Assembly: GCA_016935715.1 (NCBI GenBank)
Contig: JAFGQJ010000380.1
Coordinates: 1 to 8,904, forward strand
Direction of reading: 5' to 3'
Length of the DNA: 8,904 bases
Source: Spirochaetales bacterium
GTDB taxonomy: Bacteria; Spirochaetota; Spirochaetia; SZUA-6; DRHE01
In this document: positions 1 through 7,600 of the stretch, piece after piece
How the letters are laid out: the number at the start of each line of letters is the position of its first letter
Numbering within the stretch: position 1 is the first letter of the stretch
The notes under the pieces: model-generated
What the model saw: the letters and a program-made list of their open reading frames with translations, nothing else
What the model was told of the DNA's origin: nothing
Database searches by the model: none
Program-made: the position numbers and the translations under genes

Positions 1-695
1 AGGATTTCCGGTGAATCCTCCCGCAGGCCCAGTCCCCGCAGGCTGGACACATGAAACTGATCCTTGAGCAGCCGTCTGTTGTTCTGCAGATCGAAGCTCC
101 AGTCCGGCAGCCGGTTGACCATCATCCCTTCGTGCTCGCGCAGCAGCTCATCCAGCTGGGGATCTTCCGAGAGCAGGGTTTCCTGGACCAGCAGCTCCCG
201 GGGCGACAAGCTGAGCAGCTCCTTCTTGAACCGCTCGTAGCGCTGCTGGTGGGGGAAATGGCTGGCCGCGAAATCCGCCGTAGACAGATCGATGTAGGCG
301 ATCGCGACCATCTGTCCCGAGTGCGCCAGGCAGACCAGATAGTTGTTCACCTTGGCTTCCAGCAGATTTTCGTCCACCACCGTGCCGGGAGTGATCACCT
401 CCACGACCTCCCGGCTGGCCAGCCCGGTTTTGGGCACGTGGATCTGTTCGCAGATGGCGATCTTCTTCCCGGCCTTCAGAAGCCGGGCGATGTAGGCCTG
501 GGAGGCATGGTAGGGAATCCCGCACATGGGGACCCCGTTTCGTTTCGTGAGGGTGAGATCGAGCAGATGCGAGGCTTCGGCGGCATCCTGTTCGAACATC
601 TCGTAGAAATCGCCGAGGCGGAAGAAGAGTATCGTGTCCCTGTGCTCGCTCTTGATGCTGCGGTACTGCCGCATCATGGGGGTTGTCGGGGGCAT
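1..695 (-). CDS. mutS: DNA mismatch repair protein MutS, N-terminal part (runs off the left edge)
   Basis: MutS recognises base mismatches and small loops and recruits MutL to start repair. Reading leftward from the ATG at 695-693 gives 231 complete codons with no stop before the window edge. Domain I, the mismatch-binding domain, is evident: TPMMRQY at residues 5-11 matches the E. coli start region (TPMMQQY), and the segment RLGDFYEMF (26-34) carries the mismatch-probing Phe-X-Glu motif as F30-Y31-E32. GIPYH (59-63), AICEQI (80-85) and the ITPGT segment (101-105) are further MutS signatures. The connector domain begins at about residue 115. The ATPase, clamp and lever domains lie beyond the window, so intactness cannot be judged. 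The frame stays open upstream for some distance but has no ATG, GTG or TTG there, so 695 is the first possible start. No Shine-Dalgarno precedes it. M7/M8 are alternative starts but also lack one. A good promoter sits directly upstream (705-733). Confidence 0.96.
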   Translation of the reverse strand, partial: MPPTTPMMRQYRSIKSEHRDTILFFRLGDFYEMFEQDAAEASHLLDLTLTKRNGVPMCGIPYHASQAYIARLLKAGKKIAICEQIHVPKTGLASREVVEVITPGTVVDENLLEAKVNNYLVCLAHSGQMVAIAYIDLSTADFAASHFPHQQRYERFKKELLSLSPRELLVQETLLSEDPQLDELLREHEGMMVNRLPDWSFDLQNNRRLLKDQFHVSSLRGLGLREDSPEI

Positions 696-712
696 ATGAG
701 AGAGATTATATT
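683..712 (+). promoter_or_regulatory. Possible weak divergent promoter for the small proline-rich ORF
   Basis: On the plus strand a -35-like TTGTCG (683-688, four of six matches to TTGACA) is separated by 18 nt from a -10-like TATATT (707-712, five of six matches). It overlaps the mutS promoter on the other strand, and its -35 lies inside the mutS coding region. A transcript would start near 719-720, leaving a leader of about 20 nt before the ATG at 741. Matches are modest, and AT-rich DNA around a strong promoter produces such hits by chance, so this is tentative. Confidence 0.25.
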
Positions 713-733
713 TGAAGAGGATGGGGGTTACAA
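705..733 (-). promoter_or_regulatory. Sigma-70-type promoter for mutS
   Basis: On the minus strand there is a -35 element TTGTAA (733-728), a 17-nt spacer, and a perfect -10 hexamer TATAAT (710-705), in an AT-rich patch that stands out from the GC-rich surroundings. A transcript would start at about 697-698, only 2-3 nt before the mutS ATG at 695. This predicts a leaderless or nearly leaderless mutS mRNA, consistent with the absence of a Shine-Dalgarno. If so, mutS would have its own promoter in addition to any read-through from ruvX. The hexamers and spacing are seen directly; function and start site are inferred. Confidence 0.6.
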
Positions 734-740
734 TACGGAT

Positions 741-911
741 ATGGATGTAGGAACGATCGATTCCGGTTACGTGCCGTTGACGCAGCAACCGCCGCCGCCC
801 GAGCCGCCGCCTCCTGCCAACGAGACACCCGCTCGGCAGAGTACGCCGGAGACGCCGCCGCCCCCCCCTGAGGTGGAAAACCTGGAGCGCAGCGTCGACA
901 TTTTCGTCTGA
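741..911 (+). CDS. Small proline-rich protein of unknown function (56 aa), only plus-strand gene candidate
   Basis: I do not recognise a family. The ORF encodes a short N-terminus (MDVGTIDSGYVPLTQQ), two proline clusters (PPPPEPPPP at residues 17-25 and PPPPP at about 39-43) around an NETPARQSTPET linker, and a conserved-looking tail VENLERSVDIFV ending in TGA at 909-911. No signal peptide or membrane segment is visible. About three quarters of third codon positions are G or C, and the 3' codons resemble those of the neighbouring genes. The frame extends upstream to an ATG at 696 that abuts the mutS start, but codons 696-740 are AT-rich (AGA, ATA, TTT, AAT) and look like promoter DNA, so I prefer 741. 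Neither start has a convincing Shine-Dalgarno. It lies divergent to mutS and convergent with ruvX. It could be a free-living spirochaete accessory protein, or a chance ORF in GC-rich DNA. Its proline runs alone do not show function. Confidence 0.45.
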   Translation: MDVGTIDSGYVPLTQQPPPPEPPPPANETPARQSTPETPPPPPEVENLERSVDIFV

Positions 912-933
912 TCCGGGCGTACCGGGTCCCGGA
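912..933. repeat. Inverted repeat between the 3' ends of the small ORF and ruvX
   Basis: TCCGGG (912-917) and CCCGGA (928-933) form a perfect 6-bp GC-rich stem with a 10-nt loop, starting one base after the TGA of the small plus-strand ORF. A hairpin here could end plus-strand transcription or protect its 3' end. No T-run follows on either strand, so it is not a classical intrinsic terminator. In a GC-rich spacer, such repeats also arise by chance. Confidence 0.3.
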
Positions 934-938
934 GCCTC

Positions 939-960
939 CCCCGGCCGCGGCACGGCAGGG
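939..960. repeat. GC-rich imperfect hairpin just downstream of ruvX
   Basis: On the minus strand, starting 5 nt after the ruvX stop codon, 960-939 can fold as CCCTG-CCG / CGG-CGGGG with a 5-nt loop, one bulged C and one G-T pair. A TTTTT tract (965-961) lies before the stem in the reading direction instead of after it, so this is not a standard intrinsic terminator. It may slow transcription at the end of the tamB-bamA-skp-ruvX operon. If it does not terminate, transcription would run antisense through the small ORF and into mutS. Confidence 0.25.
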
Positions 961-965
961 AAAAA

Positions 966-1382
966 CTATCTCTTCCGAATTTCAGACAGATAATCTTCCA
1001 GAATGTACGAAGCGGCGATGCTGTCGATCTTGTTGAGGGCCCGTCTGCGGTCCAGCCCGCAGCGTCTCAGGCTCTCCTCTGCATCGCGGCTGGTGTAGCG
1101 CTCATCCCACAGGACCGTGTCCACCCCGCTGCGGCTCAGCTTGGCCGCGAAGGAGCGGCAGCGGAGGCTGCCTCCGCTTTCCGAGCTGTTTTCGTTCAGG
1201 GGAAGCCCGATCACCACCGTTTCCACCGCATTGGCTTCGACGATGGCCAGGACTTCCGCAATTAGGTGTTTGTCCGACCGGTAGTGCAGCGTCTTGTAGG
1301 GAGAGGCGATCATCCGCAGCGCATCGGTCATGGCCAGGCCGATCCGCCTGGTACCCAAATCAATCGCCAGGATCCGACTCAT
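966..1382 (-). CDS. ruvX: RuvX/YqgF-family nuclease (pre-16S rRNA processing / putative Holliday junction resolvase)
   Basis: The 138-residue length is typical of the YqgF/RuvX family, an RNase H-fold nuclease active in the cytoplasm. E. coli YqgF is needed for 16S rRNA 5'-end maturation, and members have also been described as Holliday junction resolvases. The fold signatures are present in order: ILAIDLGTRRIGLAMTD (4-20) with the first catalytic Asp at D8, VVIGLPLN (56-63), WDERYTSRDAE (92-102) with the acidic E94 in the DER motif, and NKIDSIAASYILEDYL (117-132) with D120. All expected acidic residues are there, so it should be active. Start and context: the ATG at 1382 lies one base after the skp TGA (TGAGATG), with only a weak GGCGGA seven bases upstream. 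Translation is therefore probably coupled to skp, and ruvX is probably the last gene of the envelope operon. It has no obvious functional tie to BamA or Skp. Confidence 0.95.
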   Translation of the reverse strand: MSRILAIDLGTRRIGLAMTDALRMIASPYKTLHYRSDKHLIAEVLAIVEANAVETVVIGLPLNENSSESGGSLRCRSFAAKLSRSGVDTVLWDERYTSRDAEESLRRCGLDRRRALNKIDSIAASYILEDYLSEIRKR

Positions 1383-1383
1383 C

Positions 1384-1941
1384 TCACTGTCCGCCGTAGC
1401 TCTGCCCGGCCCTGCGCATGAGCTCCTGTATGACCAGTTCCGTGATGTCCACCTCTTTCGTGTAGAAAAAGAAAAACTGGGAAAACTGCCCGCTGGAATT
1501 GAGGACCAGGGAAAAGCCCTCGCTCTCGGCTACGTATTCGATGGCCTGCAGCAGCTCATCCAGGAACTCATCGGATTTATACAGGTTTTCCGAGCGCTTG
1601 CGGATCTGGTCCATCTTGATCCGCCGGTAATCGTCCCTGTATTGTCGTTTTTCGAAGATCTCCCTGTCCAACCTCAAAGCGGCCTGACCGTCGCCCCGGC
1701 TTTCGGCATCGAGCTTCTGGGACTCCAGCAGGAGGATCTCCTCGTCGATCCTGTTGATCTCCCGCAGCACATCCGCACGCATCTGCTGGAGCTCCTTGAC
1801 GGCCTGGGATTCCCGGAAGTAGATCGAATAGACCTTTTCGATGTCCAGGATCCCGACCCTGGTAATCTGGTCGGCAAGGAGGGCCGTCCCCGGGAGAAGC
1901 AGGGAAAGCAATACGAGCACGGCAATGGCGGTTTTTTTCAT
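1384..1941 (-). CDS. skp: Periplasmic OmpH/Skp-family chaperone
   Basis: Skp-type proteins are trimeric periplasmic chaperones that hold unfolded outer-membrane proteins between the Sec translocon and the BAM complex. The 185-residue product starts with a clear Sec signal peptide (MKKTAIAVLVLLSLLLPG..., likely cleavage after ALLA at residue 23). A short strand follows (VGILDIEKVYSIY, 29-41), the usual beginning of the OmpH domain. Residues 45-125 are charged, Leu/Glu/Arg/Lys-rich and almost free of Pro/Gly, fitting the two long coiled-coil arms. The closing strand and helix are FSLVLNSS (143-150) and VDITELVIQEL (164-174), matching the family's 'DIT' ending. A Phe-rich QFFFFYTKEV stretch (155-164) replaces the more usual short Val/Tyr strand. 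It sits 8 nt after bamA, with a Shine-Dalgarno overlapping the bamA stop. The signal peptide plus coiled-coil architecture next to bamA makes the assignment firm. Substrates are inferred from the family. Confidence 0.93.
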   Translation of the reverse strand: MKKTAIAVLVLLSLLLPGTALLADQITRVGILDIEKVYSIYFRESQAVKELQQMRADVLREINRIDEEILLLESQKLDAESRGDGQAALRLDREIFEKRQYRDDYRRIKMDQIRKRSENLYKSDEFLDELLQAIEYVAESEGFSLVLNSSGQFSQFFFFYTKEVDITELVIQELMRRAGQSYGGQ

Positions 1942-1946
1942 TGCAG

Positions 1947-1951
1947 CTCCT
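1947..1951 (-). promoter_or_regulatory. Shine-Dalgarno of skp overlapping the bamA stop codon
   Basis: On the minus strand the bamA stop and the skp ribosome-binding site share bases: TAGGAG, 5 nt (CTGCA), then ATG at 1941. AGGAG occupies 1951-1947. A ribosome terminating on bamA is placed directly on the skp start signal, which favours coupled translation of the insertase and its chaperone and supports the chosen skp start. Confidence 0.8.
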
Positions 1952-4589
1952 AGAAGAAGGTATCTCCACCCAGGGATATGACGAACTCCACGGTGGAGTT
2001 GAAGAAGAAGGGCAGGTCTCCCTCTTCGGACACGAATCGGCCGTCGGCAAAGCGGAAACGTTTGGCCAGGTACAGACGGATCGGGAACTGGGGAATCGCG
2101 AAGCGCACCCCGCCCCCGATGCTGAAGTAGAAGTCGTCCAGCAGCCAGTAGTCATCCTTGGCCTTGAAAGACAGGCTGTCTACATCGAGCGGGTCGGAGA
2201 CCGCCGATGCGCCGACCACGCCGTCCAGGAAGAACACCCACCAGAGCAGCTGCTCTGCGATCGGCATGCGCAGCTCCAGGCGATTGTCCCAGACCGCCCG
2301 CAGGTCCCGCTCGAGAGGCCAGCCCCGGGCGATGTTCCAGCCGTCGACGTACAACAGGTCGTTGGTGATTGCGTACACCGCTCGATCGTCCTTGTCCCAG
2401 TGCCAGACCTGAGGCAAAATCAGGGACAGGGAACTGTGGGCCGCCAGAATCAGTTTGAAGTTCCAGTTTTCGAACGCCGGGACGTCCACCAGGGTTAGGA
2501 AACCCTCGGCGGTCGTGTCCGTGCGGATGTACTCCCGGGTGCCGAGGGGAAAGCCGACGGCGAAGGTCGCGCCCTGGGCCAGATAGGTTCCCTTGGAGGG
2601 ATTGAGGAAGTAGTCGCGTCTGTCCCAGTAGAGGGTGAGACCGAGCTTGTTTACATTGTTCCACCTGCCCTGTCCCGCCCGCAGCTCCTCATCGAAGGGC
2701 CGGAACATGCCCGCATCGTAGGCTATTTTTTCCAGGCTGGTGCTGATCCCGGAGCGCACCCCCAGCCAGCCGACGGGGGTCGAGAAGCGGTAGCCCGTCG
2801 TGAAGGCGAGGCTGAACTCCCACAGCGTGTAGTCCATGAGATACGGATCCGGGATCGATATCCCCTGGCTCAGGGCGTACTCGTAGTCGGTGACCCGATC
2901 CGGATTCGTCTCATCTGTCGGCAGTCCCGTGTCCGGATCGACCCAGTAGCCGAGGAAGGGATCCGGGACCGCGTTGTCCTCATCGCCGCTGAAGATCGGA
3001 AAGAGACTGTCCTGGGCCACGTTGGGCACGATGGCGTGCTCGAAGCTGAAGCTCACCCCGCCCGACCAGCGGCGCCCGAGCAGCCAGGGCTCCTCGAAGC
3101 CCAGCGAGATCAGCTGACGCAGGGTGGACAGCTCGGCGTTGATGCTGATCGACTGCCCCCTGCCGAGGAAGTTGTTCTCCTCCCACTTGAGCATCCCCGA
3201 AATCGGGTAGTCCCCGCCGGCGAACATCACTCCGAAGTTGATGTTGGCCGTGCTGCCCTCCTCCACATTGATCACCAGATCCATCAGTCCGTCCGCGCTT
3301 CCCGGAGGCGTTTCCGGCTGGATGGCCGAGAAGAACTGGAGATTGTAGAGGTTGCGCAGGCCCTCGAGAACCTTGGTTTTGCTGAAGATGTCCCCTTCCT
3401 CGAAGGGAAGCTCACGGTAGATCACGTAGTCCTTGGTCTTTTCGTTGCCCTTTACGATGATGTTCTCGATATGGGCCCGATCGGACTCCACGATCCGGAT
3501 CGTGTAGGAGATCTCCTGCTTGTCCGGGTCTCTGTGCTCCTCACGGTTGATGATGTTGAAGATGTATCCATTTTCATAATACAGGTCCGCCACCCGCTGG
3601 GTGTCGGACTCCAGCTGCAGCTTGTCCAGGACTTTGCCGGGCTGCTGGCGGACCAGATCCTGCAGCTCCTCGTCGCTGAAGATCGTGTTGCCCGCGAAAT
3701 CCATACCGCCGTAAGTCCACTGCTGTCCTTCATCGATGTAGATCGTGAGGATCAGGTAGTTCCTGCCCTGCTCTTCGTCCCTCTCGATTGTGCGCTCCAC
3801 CTCCACGATCTTGGCATCCACGTAGCCTCGCTCGGCGTAGTAGTCCAGGATGCGCTGCCGGTCCTCCTCGAATTTCAGCTCCTGGAATACGCCGGTATTG
3901 AAGAGGGACTGGGGCTTGGTCTTCATCTGCCGCCTCAGGGTGCCCTCGGAGGCGAAGTTGTTTCCGGAAAAGACGATCGCCTTGATGGTCGTCTGCGAGC
4001 CCTCGTCGATGACGAACTTGACGACCACGGTGTTTTCCTGCTCCCCCGGCTCCAGCACCGCTTTGACCGTCGCGTCTCCGTATCCCTTTTCACGGTACAG
4101 GTCCGTGATGGCCATCGCATCCAATTCGGCCTGCACATCCGTGACCATGTCCCCGGGGGCGATCAGAACATTTTCCAGGATCTCCCCCTTGCGCAGCCGC
4201 CGGTTGCCCTCCACTACCACCTCTAATACGGAGGGTTTTTCCTTCACCGTGAAGGCGATGATTACACTCTCCCGCGCCTCATCCCCCGGTTCCGCGTTGG
4301 CTTCGATGGATTCGAAGTAATCCAGGGCGTAGAGCGTCTCCTGGATTTCCCAGAACACCTCCAGGCTGAACTCGGTGCCTATGTACGGCCGAACCAGGGG
4401 CACCAGTTCGTTCTCCGAAACCGTATCCAGGCCGATGAAGGCAAAATCAGCGATCGGTTTGCCCATGTACCATTCCTCCTGGGCGGAAAGGGGCATGGAG
4501 CAGAGCAGGAGAACGACGGCGGCCAGGCAGAATCGCCGGATGGAACGTGCGCCCGGAAGGTGTTTCCTTCGGTCGATGGTAAATCTCAT
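1950..4589 (-). CDS. bamA: Outer-membrane protein assembly factor BamA (Omp85 family)
   Basis: BamA is the essential outer-membrane insertase that folds beta-barrel proteins into the outer membrane. The 879-residue product has a Sec signal peptide (hydrophobic core about 20-30, likely cleavage after A36), then five POTRA repeats at about 44-119, 120-197, 198-289, 290-369 and 370-445, seen from recurring GN/GxxxF turns and strand-helix-helix patterns. The barrel spans about 446-879. Omp85 landmarks are NNFLGRGQ (472-479) in the first periplasmic turn, FEEPWLLG (498-505) in the next, and WDRRDYFLNPSKG (655-667). The sequence ends FVISLGGDTFF, a C-terminal Phe as in a beta-signal. Two oddities: extracellular loop 3 (520-588) is about 70 residues, rich in Asp/Pro; and the loop-6 motif usually VRGF reads ARGW (754-757), keeping Arg. 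It starts 25 nt after tamB. The nearest Shine-Dalgarno-like AGGA lies 12 nt before ATG, farther than usual, but no other start preserves the signal peptide. Confidence 0.97.
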   Translation of the reverse strand: MRFTIDRRKHLPGARSIRRFCLAAVVLLLCSMPLSAQEEWYMGKPIADFAFIGLDTVSENELVPLVRPYIGTEFSLEVFWEIQETLYALDYFESIEANAEPGDEARESVIIAFTVKEKPSVLEVVVEGNRRLRKGEILENVLIAPGDMVTDVQAELDAMAITDLYREKGYGDATVKAVLEPGEQENTVVVKFVIDEGSQTTIKAIVFSGNNFASEGTLRRQMKTKPQSLFNTGVFQELKFEEDRQRILDYYAERGYVDAKIVEVERTIERDEEQGRNYLILTIYIDEGQQWTYGGMDFAGNTIFSDEELQDLVRQQPGKVLDKLQLESDTQRVADLYYENGYIFNIINREEHRDPDKQEISYTIRIVESDRAHIENIIVKGNEKTKDYVIYRELPFEEGDIFSKTKVLEGLRNLYNLQFFSAIQPETPPGSADGLMDLVINVEEGSTANINFGVMFAGGDYPISGMLKWEENNFLGRGQSISINAELSTLRQLISLGFEEPWLLGRRWSGGVSFSFEHAIVPNVAQDSLFPIFSGDEDNAVPDPFLGYWVDPDTGLPTDETNPDRVTDYEYALSQGISIPDPYLMDYTLWEFSLAFTTGYRFSTPVGWLGVRSGISTSLEKIAYDAGMFRPFDEELRAGQGRWNNVNKLGLTLYWDRRDYFLNPSKGTYLAQGATFAVGFPLGTREYIRTDTTAEGFLTLVDVPAFENWNFKLILAAHSSLSLILPQVWHWDKDDRAVYAITNDLLYVDGWNIARGWPLERDLRAVWDNRLELRMPIAEQLLWWVFFLDGVVGASAVSDPLDVDSLSFKAKDDYWLLDDFYFSIGGGVRFAIPQFPIRLYLAKRFRFADGRFVSEEGDLPFFFNSTVEFVISLGGDTFF

Positions 4590-4614
4590 ATGCGTATAAA
4601 TTCCTGGTGTCCTC

Positions 4615-7600
4615 TCAATAGGAGTATTTCCAGCTCAACCCGATGCTGTTGTCGGTCAGGAACAGGTTTTCGGGATGGGAAGGTGTAAAAGTCCATTCGA
4701 GCAGGAAGAAGGGGGTTACCCACTCCAGGTTCAGTTCTCCTTCCGTTCTGATGTTGCTCGTCGTGGTGAGATCCTCCACATTCTGGAATCGAACCAGAGC
4801 TTCCAGAAACAGATCAGTTCCCAGATACTTTCCAAGAGTCAGGGTGGTATTGTCAAGGGGATTGAAGCGGTTCTCCACCAAATTCTCACCCCTGATCTTT
4901 CCTACCAGCACGTTTTGGAGAAACTGGGTGCGGACGGTGAACAGGTCCAGGTTCAGGATTTCCCGCACAGCCCGTTCCAATGGGGTGAGTATGCCGAACT
5001 GGCCGATGATGTCGCTGGTCAGCATCACCGCGGCCGTGCCGAAATCCGTCTGTTCGAAGCGGTTGAGGATCGTACCGCCGATCAGGTTGAGGATCTCCAC
5101 GTCCGGCCGCGACGGGTCGGAGTAGAAGCGGGGGGAAAACATGCTGAGCTTGTTGTTGGCTTCCAGATAGATCTTGATCTCTTCATCGTTGAGGTCTCGC
5201 TCCCTGATCTCCGCCAGAGCGTAGATCCAGGGATCGAACTCGTCGACCCTTTCCTCGAAGGAGATGCTCCCCTGTCTTAGGTAGAAGCTGCGGTCGAAGT
5301 AGAATATCTCCCCGCCGCGGATCTCCACCTCCCCCTCTATGAAGAATTCCGAGGTCTCGTCGTTCACGTACAGGGATATCTGTTCCCCCTGGCGGGCAAA
5401 GGTGCGTATGATCGGGAAGTTCATCGCCGGCCAGAAAAACTCCACGCTCCTGCCCGTGCTGATGTCCATGTCCACCAACAGGGGGATCGCCGGCTGCCTG
5501 GAAACCGTGCGTTGCTCTTCATCACGCAGCATGGCGATCCTGCAGGAATTCGCCTGGATCTTTCCGTCCAGGATGGCCGTTGTCCGGTCTGAGCGCACCC
5601 GGACCGCGCCGGTGGCATACCCGTCCACGAAGACCGGGTCGAATGCGTAGGCGATATGAACCCCCGGATACTCCTGCGCGTAGAATATCAGCTCTACGCC
5701 CTCCGGCACCCAGTGATCGATATAGAAGAACCCCTCCCCCTCGATCTTCGTCTTGCCGCTGTAGGAGGTGGTTCTGGGCAGGGTAAAGCTTTTCCCGTCG
5801 AAGATCAGCCGGGCGTTGAGCGGCTTGACCGGGTCGGGGGAAGGCTTGAAGGACAACTCGGCCCGGGATACATCGAGGTAGCCTACCCAATCCGGGTCGT
5901 TGACCGGACCGAAGATCCTCAAGTCTCCCGCCGCGCTGCCCGCGGTAAACGTGAACACGTCCGTGTTCGGAGTCATCGTGTTGATCATGCGCATATCCAG
6001 GGCCGTGACCGTGAAATGAGAGTCCAGCTGGTTGCGCGCGATCGTCCCCCGCCAGCGGCCCTGTACCGGCAGGGGCTGCCCCAGATTCAGGGTAAAGCTC
6101 CCATCCCGGCCCGCGGCTCCTTCGATGGAATCCCCGGGTCCCCCGCTGAAGGTGAGCACGCCCTGATCCCCTGACAGGGCAACAGCCCACCCGGGACGTT
6201 GCTGCCCGTCAACGGTGATGTCGCTGAAACTCAGGACACCTTCCGACTCGTTTTCGAGAATACCGTCCAGGGAAGGAGGCCAGGGAAGCTCGCCGATACT
6301 GCCGCGCAGGTCGATGCGCAGATCCACGATCTGCTGGAAGTACTCGGCACGGTATTCCGATTCGAAGGCAAACTCTCCCGTCTCGACTTCGATACTGCCC
6401 CTGCCGCCGGTTATCCTGTGATTGAGGAAAGAGGCGTTGAGCGAGCCGAGCCGCAGTGAATCCGCGGAATAGGTTGCAGCCAGGTCCAAATCCAGGGGAT
6501 CGAGGTTCAAACGGCCATTGTTCAGGGCAACGAGGAGGGAAACATCCGGCTGCGGCAGCATCCCGTCGACTGTGAGGGAGCCGGAGATATCCCCGTTTAC
6601 AGTCTCGATTCCCAGCCGCTTGATCGGGGAGCGGGCGAACTCCAGTCGGCCTTCGACGCGACCTCCGTCGACCCTGGCCTCGCTGCTGTACAGCTCCTCT
6701 CCGCCCTGCAGGCGGATCGAACCGCCCCCCTGCAGGGGAAGCAGCCGCCGCAGATTCCCTCTCCCGCTGCCGCTCAGGCTGGAGTACTCATCCTGGTAGG
6801 CGATGCTGTCCAGTGAGATTTCCTCGTCGATGATGGTGAATGCCAGATCGAGGGAATTTTTTCTGATCGTGGAGAAGGGGATGTTGCGGATCCGGACGGT
6901 GGAGGGACTGGTGTAGATCGAAGCGCCCGAGCCCATCAGACCCAGTACGTCGAAAGAGGCGAACATGGTGCCCTCTTTCAGAGCGATCGGCAGGTTTTCG
7001 CTTCGCAGGCGGAAGGGCCTGCCCCACGTCTGCCTCACATTTCCAGCCTGGGGGACCGGGATGACGGTCCGGTCGGATCGATAGTACCCCTCCAACCCGT
7101 AGGAACCGCCGAAACGCACGGATCCGCCGGGCAGAAAGTCCACCTCCAGCTGATACGGGATCTCCTGCACCCAAAACAGCGAGGACAGCTCCATCGTTTC
7201 CTCGATCCACTCCATCTCCACGTCCCCCCGCATGGAATAGTCCTGCCATCGGAGCTGAATGTCGTCGACCTGGGCGCCGTAGCGGTCCATGGTTGCGCGC
7301 AGGCGGAGGAAGTTCTCGGGCCGGGCACGCTCGATGATCTCGATCTGTTCGCCGGAGAGGGTGAAATCCGAGAAATCAGTCGACCCGCCGGCGGCCAGGG
7401 AAACACTGAAGCGGTGAAGCTGCTGTTCCGCTCTCGGCGACAGCACCGGCCGCGCGCCGAGCAGCCTGTACAGCGTATCGAGGGGCAGATCCTCTACATC
7501 CGCTTGGGCCTTCATGGTGAGCCGGGTCCGCCAATCGAGCTCACCCGTGGCCGTGACCGATCCCCGTGCCGGTGCTTCCCTCAGCGCCGCAGCCAGGGCG

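Noticed and set aside
51..695. The plus-strand frame running through mutS into the small ORF as one 286-aa protein
   Set aside because: The portion before 696 is the complement of clear MutS sequence. Only the part after the mutS start could be an independent gene.
3036..4226. A 396-codon open frame on the plus strand opposite bamA
   Set aside because: It is antisense to a firmly assigned bamA. GC-rich codon use leaves the complementary frame free of stops; its product is Leu/Val/Asp-rich low-order sequence without recognisable domains.
4587..4592. CATATG palindrome at the bamA start, also present at 693-698 at the mutS start
   Set aside because: Six-base palindromes containing a start codon are expected occasionally. 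The flanks differ, so I do not treat it as a shared regulatory site.
4590..4660. A promoter directly upstream of bamA (TTTATA-like sequence at about 4595-4600)
   Set aside because: No -35 element occurs at acceptable spacing; TTGAGA lies only about 12 nt upstream of it. Read-through from tamB is the simpler explanation.
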